Below, piece by piece: positions 33,850 through 44,672 of a DNA stretch of 64,000 nucleotides. Origin of the DNA: Chamaecyparis obtusa. Lineage: Eukaryota > Streptophyta > Pinopsida > Cupressales > Cupressaceae. The stretch is from assembly GCA_027943335.1 (NCBI GenBank), contig BSBK01001158.1, positions 806,001 to 870,000 on the forward strand. Direction: 5' to 3'. The notes below the pieces were generated by a model, which saw only the letters and a program-made list of their open reading frames with translations, ran no database searches and had not been told where the DNA came from. A program made the translations under genes and the position numbers. How positions within the stretch are numbered: the first letter of the stretch is position 1; the number at the start of each line of letters is the position of its first letter.

Positions 33850-35468
33850 ACTGTTAACTAATACCCTCAATACATGGAAATTTCTCAATTGGATTTATAT
33901 AATGGAGAAGATGATCTATTGACTCATGTAAAAAAATTTCAAACCTTGTGTAGTGACTTCTCAAATGATCATAGTCTCATGACTGAGCTACTTGCTAGAA
34001 CCTTTAGAGATAAGCCATGTCTATGGTATTTTTCTTTGCCTCCTTATTCTATTGACTCTTTTTAAAAATTGGAAAATACATTTAGACAAAAATTTCAAAA
34101 TAACATTAGTCCTCAAATTACTTTAATGATTTGATTCATTGTAAAAAATCTATTAAAAGAGAAAATGGTTGATTTTATTGGTAGATATAAAAATAAATGC
34201 ATGCTCAAATTTCTTATCTTGTCCTTGATGGCGATGTTCAAAGAATTTCCATTTCTAATTTATAAAAATACATTATAGATACATTGCTATTTATTGACTT
34301 TACATCCTTTCCACAATTGTGTGTAGTTCTTCATGATTATTAGCTTCAAGTGATCCAATTTGTATTATCTTCGTCAATGTCTCCAAGTAATGATAATAAT
34401 GTCGCTCAATAACCATTTCAAAAGTTAAAAAATTAAAATAAAGAATTTATGAAGATTAATAATAGCTCTTAAAATTATGTTGATACATAACTGGTAGTTG
34501 AAACATTAGATGTGACTCTTTTATTATCAACATTTTCACATTGCAATTAATTTTAGATTTCTAAATATTTATACTATATTATGCTTAAATTTATCAATGA
34601 TAATGTGGTGAAACATCCTCCCTTCAAACCTATTGATCCTTCCAAACCCTTTCCAACTTCTTATGACCCCAAATCCTTTTACAAATACCACTATCAAACC
34701 AGTCACAATATTGCAAGGTTCTTTAGGTTAAAATATATTATCCAAGATCTTATTAATTCTAATACCATAACTATAGAGGTTGTGAATGATAAAGGAAAAA
34801 AATTCATTACACCCCCTAACCAAAACTTAAAAATTCATTACCTTATCCTTCCATTAATGTTGTTGAGCTTAGAAAACCTAATGACATACAACCTAATGCA
34901 TATATAGCCAATAGTTTTGTGAACCTTATTGATCAATATAAAACTAATCCTAAACCTCACATTACCTTTGGTTCTAAGGAAACTATTAAGGCACTCAATT
35001 GGTCTCTATATAATATTGAAAAAGTCAAAGTAAAGATCTCATGTGGAGTGCTCATTGATCTAGTATGTATGGTTAATGTTACTATTGAATAATATCTCTT
35101 TACAAGAAAGTTGCATGAATGTACATATGATAAATTTGATGTTATGATTAAGATGCATGATGGTTTTACTATTCCCACCATAGGTTACATCACCCTTCCA
35201 ATTGAAATTGGTATTAAGTTCTTAGATGTTTAATTTTCCATTATCTTTACCTCCAATCCATTTAATGTGAAATTAGGACATCCTTGGCTTAGTTCTTTAA
35301 AATACATGCCTTTTACAATCTATAAGTGTTTAAAGTTACTTCATAATGGCCACTTAGCACCCCCTAACCAAAATTTGAAAATCTTCACTAAGCCTTTACC
35401 TTCTCATTCCACTAATGTTGTTGAGATTATCAAACTTGAGGACATACAACCTAATAAAATGTGTGATA
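33850..35468 (+). pseudogene. Ty3/gypsy (Tat/Ogre-like) gag-protease pseudogene L
   Basis: Plus-strand gag pieces include LDLYNGEDDLLTHVKKFQTL and LARTFRDKPCLWYFSLPPYS, then NTFRQKFQNNISPQITL and DFIGRYKNK. At 34680-34770 a degraded zinc-finger-like segment, YHYQTSHNIARFFRLKYIIQ, has lost its cysteines. Downstream, KVKISCGVLIDLVCMVNV (about 35020-35080) and VKLGHPWLSSLKYMPFTIYK (35270-35330) match the protease region of Tat/Ogre-type elements. There are many stops. No RT follows: the sequence ends at the LTR-like edge at 35469. Family assignment rests on gag and protease patterns only. Confidence 0.75.
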
Positions 35469-37024
35469 TTGTTGGGATAAGAAAGATATAGTACTGAGAG
35501 GGGAGGGTGATGAACTACAAATGATTGAATATCTGAATGAAATGAAGGAATAGTGATTAGAGATCACCGAGATAGTGAAATGATATGTAAGATGATTAAA
35601 TCGGTCAATATGTTGTCATTAATGTCAACTAGTTTTGATAGTAATTATCATGTTAGTTACAAACATCTAAACATTTGTTGGAGGAAGAAAAGATGAAGAA
35701 ATGAGATATCTACATGAGGAAAAGATGAATATGATAGATAAGGATAAGGAAAACATTGGGTAACTTATTGATGAGTCTATGGATTTATATTGTTGACTTG
35801 AGCATATTACATTAATCTACTATGAAGAAGAGATTTGAAATTGAACATGTTAATGTGGTTGGTAATTGAATATTTTTGTATACACCAAGCTAGTGCAGTG
35901 TATACTGACTAATAGTATTAATTGAGCTAGTTTAACTAGTTATCATCGATGCATTTCTATATTAACTGAGTATGGATGAAAACATTAAATGCTAAGAACA
36001 ACAGACTGAATTTGGAGCTAGAAATTGTTATGATTTCAAGATTAAGGATAAAGTTTGTTATGAAATCCACGACTGACAAAATTTAGAAAAGATCTAAAGG
36101 ATGAGATTGAAACGTGTTAATGACACATCTGCCTAGGAAGGTTTAAGAGGCAAAATGGACGAAGGAGCTTAAGTGGAAAAATCTAATGGATGATATGAAA
36201 ATAGTTTACTTGTCTATATAAGACATCTATGAGTTTCATTATTGAAACATGCTGGAAAGAAGAAGACCACAGAGATTTCACGTGAAGACTTTATTCATGC
36301 ATGCCTGATCAAACTAGTTAGTGAAAGAACCAAGACTACAAACATTACCGAGCATCAGAGAACCATTTATCGAGTGAAAGTAGGTTGAGAAATATTGAGG
36401 AAGTGAATTGATTAATGATCAGAGGATATTTGTATGGGCTTAGCATAGATCTAAATATTTGCAATTGAGTTGTATTTGAATTAGATCAATATTGTATCAG
36501 TTTAACCATTGATTTAGAAAATCTCTTAATCAAGTGGACTTAACAGTCTTATGTTCTACCCTATGACATTCGTTGAATGTAAAGTGTTATCTTGTCGACC
36601 CCATAGTGAATGTTGGTCAAAAGTTAATTATTAGTGATAAATTGTCTAACCAGGTCACAACTAACAATGTGTATTGTAACCATCAATAGGGTTGGATCTT
36701 CACCAAGCTCACTTTAGAAGAGAATTATTTTTGGTTACCGGTCCCAGGTGGTTTTTCCCTTAGCAGGGTTTCCATGTTAAATCATTGTGTTATGTGTTAT
36801 TTGTGATGATTGTTTTTCTATCATACTTTACTTACGACATAGTTGATTTAGTTGGTAATCACAGTTGGATAATTACTGGTAATTGGTAAACTAGACAGAC
36901 ATATTGTTATTTTATGTTACTGAGCTACATAATTTTTTAGAATTATTTTATAAGGTACATCTTTGTATTTGGGACTGTAGGATAACTGATCTAACTGATT
37001 CACCCCCTCTCAATTATTCTAACA
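35469..37024 (+). repeat. 5' LTR of element H (left edge uncertain)
   Basis: The right edge, CTCTCAATTATTCTAACA, is directly before the primer site and is certain. The copia U3 word 'gtcattaatgtcaac' is at 35622-35636, which would normally lie 40-70 bases after the LTR start. TGTTGGGATAAG at 35469 is a possible start, but the bases after it look like the reverse complement of a copia LTR end, so 35469-35600 may be a remnant of another, minus-strand LTR. Confidence 0.65.
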
Positions 37025-37026
37025 AT

Positions 37027-37038
37027 TGGTATCAAAGC
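37027..37038 (+). other. Primer binding site of element H, abutting insertion C
   Basis: TGGTATCAAAGC, one base different from the usual TGGTATCAGAGC. Its last five bases, AAAGC (37034-37038), are the target copy of element C, so C inserted exactly at the primer site's edge. Confidence 0.88.
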
Positions 37039-38699
37039 TGTATCATCTTAAAATGGAAGCACTTCCATGTTAAGAGCATTTAGCCCTCTGAGTAAGTGGT
37101 TTAGGGTCATGATTGGAATCTTTTCATTCTCCCTTGTCTTCCACTTCTTCTCCGTACTTGATTTCTTCATTCTAGGTGAAATTAGGGTTAAGGTCTTAAG
37201 GACTTTCCTAATTTTCTCTTTTCCATGGATCCATTTTCTAGGTAGGATTTAGAAATGAGACCTCCTAGTCCATCATCACATCATTCTAAGGATTTTCTAT
37301 CTTTTCTTGACATTGGGTGCTGTTCAGATATCAATTTCCAAGTTTCTAGCATCTCCTGGAACCTCTGCTGCAAATCCTGACAAAGTTAGGGTTTGAGGTC
37401 AAATTCAACCTCGACCCTAACTAGGTCAGGGTCAACCTCACTCAACCTTGACCTCTTCCTACCAGGATTTCAAATTATCATTTTTCGGTAATTTAGCTTT
37501 GGGGAAAGTTATTTCTCTACTTCCAGGTTGGCTATTTCGGGCTCCGAAACGGTAAATCCTTTAATGGTATTTAATCAAGGTATATTTTCTAAAGGTGAGG
37601 ACCTAATTGGGATTTAATTCTTCAAGGTGGCCCATCTAGAGGAGTGTGCCCTAGATCACTATAAAAGGAGGCCTTCCTCTCTCATTTTTATATCAAGTTT
37701 TCTCATCTCATCTCAAGCAATCAAGCTCTCAAGTTCTCAAGGTGATTAAACAAGCATTCATTCAAGTATTCAAGTCTTCTTCTTCATCCAAGTTCTCCAT
37801 TGAAGATCAAGGATTCAAGCATTCAAGCTATTGAAGGGATTTGGCTCAAGCATTCAAGATCTATCATTCAAACCCTAGATCTAGCCACCATGGTGGTGTG
37901 ATCTTCCTTCAAGATCCTTTGTTCATCTTCAAGATCCATATCATTGTTTCCTCAAGGTGGATTTCAAGCATAAAATCATGGAGGTTTGATCATGTTATGT
38001 TCAAGCTTTCATATCAATATATTTGATTAAATTCCAAATACATTAGCATATCTATTGAATTGCATAGCTTCATTGTTAGATTCATTTCTACTACTTGCTA
38101 GCATTCTCCTATTTCAATTTCAATATTAAGGTTGATTCCAAACCGGGGTTTGACCAAGGAAAACCCCCCCAAACAAACAACAAAACCATTTTTCTTGCAG
38201 GCACATGTGTGGAATCTCGGATCTGAAAGTGAATTCGGATACCATTTTTGGCAATCTTTCAGGATCTGCGAATAGAATCGGAATCAGACTTCAAATAAAT
38301 AATGTGGTCTTTGACCTTTTAAAAGGTCAAAGTCGACCTGTGAGAATTTGGAGAAAATATTTTTGGGTTTTGTCCGCCTCGACACTTCCAGTCTAAAATA
38401 GATGATAGAATCTTTAGAAAGTTCATACAGAAGCTAGAATTTAGCATTTTCTAGATCTGCCCTAATTCAAGGTTAGTATTTACACTTCAATTATTTCAAA
38501 TTTTAAGCTTAATCCAACTATAGGGAAGTATAGGGTTTCTCTCTCTTTTTCATATTCTTCATAGATTGATTCAATTGTGTATTAACCTCTTGGTTGATCA
38601 AATTGGATCTCTGCTTTGGGAATTTGGATTTAGGAGTGAATCTCACATTCTCCCCACACACATAAACAAATAGTGGTGATTCCAAATTACCACTATTCA
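37039..38699 (+). repeat. 5' LTR of element C
   Basis: The promoter core TATAAAA is at 37660-37666, followed by a CT-rich start 'ccttcctctctc'. Numerous 'attcaag' words lie in the leader. A conserved TTTTTCTTGCAGG near 38190, also in the 3' LTR and in element I, looks like a splice acceptor. Confidence 0.92.
37660..37666 (+). promoter_or_regulatory. TATA box of element C 5' LTR
   Basis: TATAAAA with a pyrimidine-rich leader right after it. The same arrangement is at 62666-62672 in element I. The 3' LTR of C lacks this segment. Confidence 0.75.
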
Positions 38700-38702
38700 T
38701 TT

Positions 38703-38714
38703 TCGTGAACCCGA
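38703..38714 (+). other. Putative primer binding site of element C
   Basis: 'tcgtgaacccgac' lies shortly after the LTR end. Element I has TGGTGAACCCGAC at the same place (63662-63674), the better form. The matching tRNA is not assigned here. Confidence 0.6.
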
Positions 38715-38818
38715 CTAGCTTAATCTCTTTCTTTTTGGTGTTAGATTACTTCAAAAATTCAAAACAATCTATATATTGAATAAAATCCAAAAACATATTT
38801 CTTGCATTTTTATTTATC

Positions 38819-39322
38819 ATGAAGATTGTTAAGATGTTTTGGTGCATAATCATGTTTGTTATTACTCTTCTTCTAGCATCTATTTATAATGCATATGATA
38901 TTTATGAGGGTATTATTCATTTCATAACATTGATGACCCTTCACTTTGCTCTTGCTTATGCTTTTGTGAAGTTGACTGATACTAGTATACCTACATTTAA
39001 AACTTTTCTTAGGGATTTATGTGGTAGCCTTATTCAACTTTTGGATTATGTGAAGAATGTGGTAGATGATACACCATCTCCTAATCTTCCTATTCTGATA
39101 CCTGATTCTCCATTTGTTAATCCTTGCTCTTCCCATACTTATGATGGGATTCAAGCTATAGTGCATGATGTGGATGTGCAAGATTTATTTGATTTACCTT
39201 CTCCTCCTAATCATGATGATCTTAAAGGAAAGGGTAAACAAACTTCTTCCAAACCTATTATCCCACCTTATACTATATGCACCCAAAAATGGTCACCTAG
39301 ACTTTGGGCCCCATTTATTTGA
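38819..39322 (+). CDS. Small membrane-type ORF in element C, unknown function
   Basis: Intact 167-codon ORF, the first after the primer site. Residues about 5-25 (MFWCIIMFVITLLLASIY) and about 33-52 (IIHFITLMTLHFALAYAFV) are strongly hydrophobic and could span a membrane twice. The rest is hydrophilic, with a Pro/Asp-rich middle (NLPILIPDSP) and a KGKGKQTSSKP basic patch near residue 140. No gag, zinc-knuckle or protease motif is visible. Related element I starts a different ORF at this place (63834). It may be a captured sequence, a non-gag retroelement protein or a chance ORF; an intact frame in a dead element is only weak support for function. Confidence 0.45.
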   Translation: MKIVKMFWCIIMFVITLLLASIYNAYDIYEGIIHFITLMTLHFALAYAFVKLTDTSIPTFKTFLRDLCGSLIQLLDYVKNVVDDTPSPNLPILIPDSPFVNPCSSHTYDGIQAIVHDVDVQDLFDLPSPPNHDDLKGKGKQTSSKPIIPPYTICTQKWSPRLWAPFI

Positions 39323-40265
39323 TTTATTTATCTCTGAATTAGTTTTATCAATAATCAATATTTTTCAACACTATCAATTTCTTGATCAAATTCTAAGTTT
39401 ATCATTTTTTATTATTTGCCTTGGGCTAACCATTTTATCCTGAGTCTTTATTTATTTAAAAGGAATATTTCCTCCCCTTTTAATAAATAAAAAGCCCTCA
39501 CTTTTCTTCTTATTCTAAGTTGCACAAATAAAACATCATTCTTATTTTATAAAAAGAGAAAAAGTACTTTTTGTCTCATATGGACACAAAAGTCAACTCC
39601 TATTTTCTCATTGGAGGATATTTGTGCACAAGGATCAAGCTTCCATTTTTCTCCAGCGTTGATTAAGTCTTTTGCCTCTTAATCTCAATGGTCTATTTCA
39701 CCTCATTTCTTATAAAAGGAGAGCTCTCTCCTTCATTTGGATATGATCATGTTTTATGCTAATGTTATGCTGCAGGTTTTCTAGCTTACTTTGAAGACAT
39801 TGAAGTCTTGCTTCCTTTCATTTGCTTTCATCATTTAGTTGCACATTTCATTTGATTAGTTTTCATATCATGACATTTTAGAGTAATTTTCCTTTTATGC
39901 AATAGATTTAGCTCACCTATCTTAATTAGGGGTTTTTAATCCATTGCAATTTCCTTTCATAGAGTAGTTTGCATTGTCATTTGATAGATTAATTTTGCAC
40001 TCATACTAGTTTCATTTGCATCTTGCACATTTGATTCATTTTGGGGATTTTGGCACTTTTGCCCTAGTCTTCAATTTTATGAATCTCTCATTGTGTGGTT
40101 GACTAGCAAGGTCACAAGTTTGTAGCTCTAGCTGAGGGCAATTTTATCATAGTGTCTTGCAACTCCATGCATAGAGAGCTATGAGCCGCTTTGTGAGGCC
40201 TCACCTTTGAGAAACCTTGCATGTAATGGTTCATAGAAGTGTGGTCACATTTTCACCATACATAT
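39323..40265 (+). other. Non-coding spacer of element C with LTR-like promoter
   Basis: TATAAAAGGAGAGCTCTC at 39711-39728, a pyrimidine-rich stretch, and later an 'aattaggggttttta' segment near 39920 resemble the promoter-to-U5 order of the C-family LTR. It may be the remnant of an older LTR inside C. No ORF of note. Confidence 0.45.
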
Positions 40266-40802
40266 ATGACCTTTACTCATGAACATGATAAACAATCACC
40301 TCCTGTAGAAGCTTTGCATACTATGTACACTACTGGATATAATATGGTGAATAAACAAGGCTATAAAGGTTTAGGGTTAGGGGTTAATGAACATGGTATT
40401 AAATTTACCATTAATATACCTCCTAAACCGGATATGAGTGGTGTCAAAACTTCTAAATCTCAAGTCAAGTCAAGTGGTGTGGATCTTTGTCCTCCCCTTA
40501 ACGCTCATCTCTCTACACCTCTAATGAATAATCCTAACACTCATCAAGAAAATGCTAAAATAGTATATGTGGAGCTGATGAATTCTAAGAAGGAAAGATT
40601 TAGACCTATACCTATTGATGCTTTGTATAAATTTAAATGTCCTTTCCATTCTCGTAATACTCATTTTCTTGCCGATTGTAACAAATTCAAATTATATGTT
40701 AGGGATAGGGCTGGGCATAGTATTATACCTTTTTCTTGTGTCGTCTTACAACTTCTTCATAATTTTGATATAGGGGATTCCCCTCCATTAGAGTTGGATT
40801 AA
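40266..40802 (+). CDS. G-patch and zinc-finger ORF of element C (gag-pro region)
   Basis: 178 codons from the first ATG (40266); the frame is closed by a stop just upstream at 40233. Residues about 20-50 form a G-patch-like motif, GYNMVNKQGYKGLGLGVNEH, with the glycine spacing of that RNA-binding motif. Residues about 130-150 hold CPFHSRNTHFLADC, a C-x2-H-x4-H-x4-C finger as found between gag and protease of plant Tat/Ogre-type gypsy elements. A protease active site (D-S/T-G) is not evident and no RT follows. It probably bound the element's RNA or is the remnant of a longer gag-pro. Family placement is inferred. Confidence 0.65.
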   Translation: MTFTHEHDKQSPPVEALHTMYTTGYNMVNKQGYKGLGLGVNEHGIKFTINIPPKPDMSGVKTSKSQVKSSGVDLCPPLNAHLSTPLMNNPNTHQENAKIVYVELMNSKKERFRPIPIDALYKFKCPFHSRNTHFLADCNKFKLYVRDRAGHSIIPFSCVVLQLLHNFDIGDSPPLELD

Positions 40803-42148
40803 ATGTTTCTATCCTCTTGTCCTGGGACTGGGTGGCAAGATGCATAATTTTATCTAGTCTTTTAGGATCCATTAGGTCTTTTTATTAAGATTTAATTGGT
40901 ATTCTTTATGTTTCCTTCTTCCATAGTCTTGCATGATGTTTTTATCCATTCCTAGGAATTATATTTTCTTCTTAGGAAATCTTTTCTAGGACATGTGTTT
41001 TGTAAAAATATCCCTTGGGGGGGCAAGGTTCTTCCTTCTTTCTCTTTTTCTAGGGGAATTTCTTTCCTTAGCTTAGTGGTATTTGTTTATATTGCAATAT
41101 TATTTCATCATATTGATAGATATTTTGACTATGGATAACCTTCTTACATGAGAATTTTTTGTCCTAGGTCGTCACTTCTTCTCTATGTTGCAAATTATGT
41201 TCTTTATAAACTCTCACCCTTGCTTCAGTGTTAGAGTTGTTTCCTTCATTCCAAATATTCCTCTTGCTCTTCTTCACCGGGGGCTTGATGATTGAATCTT
41301 TGTTCCCACCTTTTGAAAGATGATATCTTATTTACGTGCACTCCTCTTTGGTGGGGGTCTTGGAAATAAGATCTCTTTCCTTGAGGATCCTTTTCCATAA
41401 GTGACATATCCTTCTCATGATTATCTATAATCTTGGATGTCAGGGTCAATATCTCTCACTAAGGATATACTATACATTGTTGTAAACAAGATATCTCCTT
41501 GCTCTGTGAAGTAGGTATCCTCTTCCATCTTTGTTCCTACACTTGGGGGGCAAAGATGCCTTATCCTTCTTTTCTATCTTCAAACATTCACACATGGAGT
41601 CACAAATACAGGTTGTGAGTTTGGTAGAAGTACTTTAGCCTTGGAGGCTTGGTATGCTTTTCTATCTTATTCACATCTATGCATTGTTATTTCATCTAGT
41701 ATTCTCTTCTTTTCTAGGGATTCACCTCTTTCCTTGGTTAAGCAGTATCTATCTATTATGTGATATCCAATCATACATGAAAATTATGGTTTTCATTTGT
41801 GGACCTATGTCCTTTATGCAAACCTTATTTGTTGTTTGACATTGGGTTTCCATGGTTGATACATCTCTCACCTTGGAACCTAAATAGTGTGCTATCCCTC
41901 ATTAAGGGTTACTTTCTTTTCACTTCTTGCATGATATCTTTTACATTCATCCCTTCCATGGCCTCATAGGAGCTATGACCTTCTTGGCTTGGACTGGGTG
42001 TTGTCTATGGATATTGTCTTGATGCTGAAGAAAGCTTTATCCTTGTTCTTTTTCTTTCCTTAACATGACAAAATAGTATGTTTTTTTTGCCATATTAAGG
42101 AGGGGGGCATATACAGGGTCTCCCTTGTACTATAGTTTTTTATTTTTA
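40803..42148 (+). other. Non-coding internal region of element C
   Basis: About 1.35 kb with no retroelement domain on either strand, where gypsy elements would carry RT, RNase H and integrase. T-rich on the plus strand. Short open stretches have no recognisable motif. Confidence 0.6.
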
Positions 42149-42478
42149 TATGCTAAATCTTGGAAGGTAATGCACATAAGTTGCTAAATCTTGAAAAGAC
42201 ATGCATTCATATGCTAAATCTTCTGAAGGTAACGCACATAAGTTGCTAAATCTTGAAGAGACATGTATTTTTCAAATTTTTCAATATGCTAAATCCTCTG
42301 AAGGTAATGCACATAAGTTGCTAAATCCTGAAGGGATACACATTTCCAAATTTCAAATATGCTAAATCTTGGAAGGTAATGCACATAAGTTGCTAAATCC
42401 TGAAAAGACATGCACCTATATGCTAAATCTTTTGAAGGTAACACACATAAGTTGCTAAATCTTGAGAAGACACACATT
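42149..42478 (+). repeat. Dimeric minisatellite, five units, in element C
   Basis: Five units start near 42149, 42209, 42284, 42358 and 42418 (periods 60, 75, 74, 60). Each unit has two related halves: ATGCTAAATCTTGGAAGGTA then 'atgcacataag', and TTGCTAAATCTTGAAAAGAC then 'atgca'. Two units carry an extra 'ttcaaatt' insert. It lies in the untranslated part before the 3' LTR, the usual site of tandem repeats in Ogre/Tat elements. Confidence 0.9.
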
Positions 42479-43008
42479 TCATATTCATAGTGATACAAGA
42501 AGGTGGATCTATGGGTATTCTAGAAGCCATTAGAAGATGCATTACAATTGCAAGCACAGTTTATGGGTGAACCTATTGGGCTCTCCCTCTAGGGTGATTC
42601 ACGGTAAGGTGGGCATCTTACCAGGTGAGGTAATCACTTTCTCTTTTCTCTCTTTTCGCTTTCATGCTAGTAGGACTGGATCATGAAGCTATGTTGTCTA
42701 TAGTGTTTCTCTTTTCTTTCTTATGTAATCATTTATGCTTTTACGATAGCTTTCCAAATATGATATTGGTATGAGAAATATTTCTTAGCAAGGTTTCTTA
42801 TGCTAATTGATTTGGGTTGTTTAGTACTAACCCTTATTCTTTTGTATACTCTCATGTATGTATGTTGAGTTAGATTCCTTGGTCTGGGGGCTTGTGTCTT
42901 TAGCTAAGTGTTATTTTATCTCATTTTGAATCCACTGGGATCTCTTCTCTCTTCTCCTTTACCAAGAGTTTGCATTGAATCCATACTCTTGCTAAAGTGG
43001 GGGCTTAA
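42479..43008 (+). other. Element C 3' untranslated region with polypurine tract
   Basis: Non-coding. It ends with AAAGTGGGGG (42994-43003), five bases before the LTR start TGTATC at 43009. Confidence 0.65.
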
Positions 43009-44615
43009 TGTATCATCTTAAAATGGAAGCACTTCCATGTTAAGAGTGTTTAGCCCTCTGAGTAAGTGGTTTAGGGTCATGATTGGCATCTTTGCATTCT
43101 CCCTTTTCTTCCACTTCTTCTCCGCACTTGATTTCTTCATTCTAGGTGAAATTAGGGTTAAGGTCTTAAGGAATTTCCTGATTTTCTCTCTTCCATGGCT
43201 CCATTTTCTAGGTAGGATTCAGAAATGAGACCTCCTAGTCCATCATCACATCATTCCAAGGATTTTATGTCTGTTCCTGACACCAGGTCTTGTTCAGATA
43301 TCAATTTCCAAGTTTTTGGCATCTCCTGGAACCTCAGCTGCAAATCCTGACAAAGTTAGGGTTTGACATCAAAGTTGACCTTGACCTTGACTAGGTTAGG
43401 GTCAACCTTGACCCTAACTAGGTCAGGGTTGAGCTCAACCTTGACCTCTTCTCACCAAGATTTCAAATTGTCATTTGTCGATAATTTAGCTTTCGGGAAA
43501 GTTATTTCTCTGCTTCCGGGTCGGTTGTTTCAAGCTCTGAAATGGTAAATCCTTTAATGGTATTTAATCAAGGTATATTTTATAAAGGTGAGGACCTAAT
43601 TGGGATTTAATTCTTCAAGGTGGCCCATCTAGAGGAGTGTGCCATCAAGTTCTCAAGGTGATTAAGAAAGCATTCATTCAAGTATTCAAGTCTTCTTCTT
43701 TTTCCAAGTTCTCCATTGAAGATCAAGGATTCAAGCATTCAAGATATTTAATGGATTTGGCTCAAGCATTCAAGATCTATCATTCAAACCCTAGATCTAG
43801 CCACCATGGTGGTGTGATCTTCCTTCAAGATCCTTTGTTCATCTTTAAGATCCATATCATTGTTTCCTCAAGGTAGATTTCAGGCATACAATCATGGAGA
43901 TTTGATCATGTTATGTTCAAGCTTTCATATCAATATATTTGATTACATTCCAAATACATTAGCATATCTATTGAATTACATAGCTTCATTATTAGATTCA
44001 TTTCTACTACTTACTAGCATTCTCCTATTTCAATTACAATATTAAGGTTGATTCCAAACCAGGGTTTGACCAAGGCAAACCCCCCCAAACAAACAACAAA
44101 ACCATTTTTCTTGCAGGCACAGGTGTGGAATCTCAAATCTGAGAGTGAATTCAGATACCCTTTTCGGAAATCTTTTAGGATCTGCGAACAGAATCAGAAT
44201 CAGACTTCAAATAAATAATGTGGTCTTTGACCTTTTAAAAGGTCAAAGTCGACCTGTGTGAATTTGGAGAAAATATTTTTGGGTTTTGTCCACCTCAACA
44301 TTTCCAGTCTAGAACACGTGATGAAATCTTTAGAAAGTTCATACAGAAGCCAGAATTCAACATTTTCTAGATCTATCCTAATTCAAGGTTAGTATTTTCA
44401 CTTCAATTATTTCAAATTTTAAGCTTAATCCAACTATAGGGAAGTATAGGGTTTCTCTCTCTTTTTTATATTCTTCATAGATTGATTCAATTGTGTATTA
44501 ACCTCTTGGTTGATCAAATTGGATCTCTCCTTTGGGAAATTGGATTTAGGAGTGAATCTCACATTCTCCCCACACACATACACAAATAGTGGTGGTTCCA
44601 AATCACAACTATTCA
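43009..44615 (+). repeat. 3' LTR of element C (promoter segment deleted)
   Basis: It pairs with 37039-38699. It lacks about 80 bases that include the TATA box and CT-rich start: 'gagtgtgcc' at 43634-43642 runs straight into 'atcaagttctcaagg'. It also has a short extra 'ttgacc' duplication near 43377-43445. The right edge, ACTATTCA, is followed by the target copy AAAGC. Confidence 0.92.
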
Positions 44616-44672
44616 AAAGCATATTGGTTTCTTGGAAGAAAGTTATAAGGACTTGAGTAGAATAATTACAAG

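Larger units (their letters stand above)
37039..44615 (+). mobile_element. Non-autonomous gypsy-like LTR element C
   Basis: LTRs 37039-38699 (1661 bp) and 43009-44615 (1607 bp) start TGTATCATCTTAAAATGG and end ACTATTCA, flanked by AAAGC (37034-37038 and 44616-44620). The internal 4.3 kb has a membrane-type ORF, a G-patch plus zinc-finger ORF, and a tandem repeat near the 3' end, but no RT, RNase H or integrase. The polypurine-like tract AAAGTGGGGG is at 42994-43003. Ogre/Tat elements commonly have tandem repeats at this place, supporting a gypsy, Tat-like origin. It needs enzymes from another element; a relative, I, is at 58481. Confidence 0.9.

Noticed and set aside
42149..42478. Repeat array considered as a CRISPR
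   Set aside because: Units are dimeric, variable in length, without unique spacers, and lie inside a plant retroelement.
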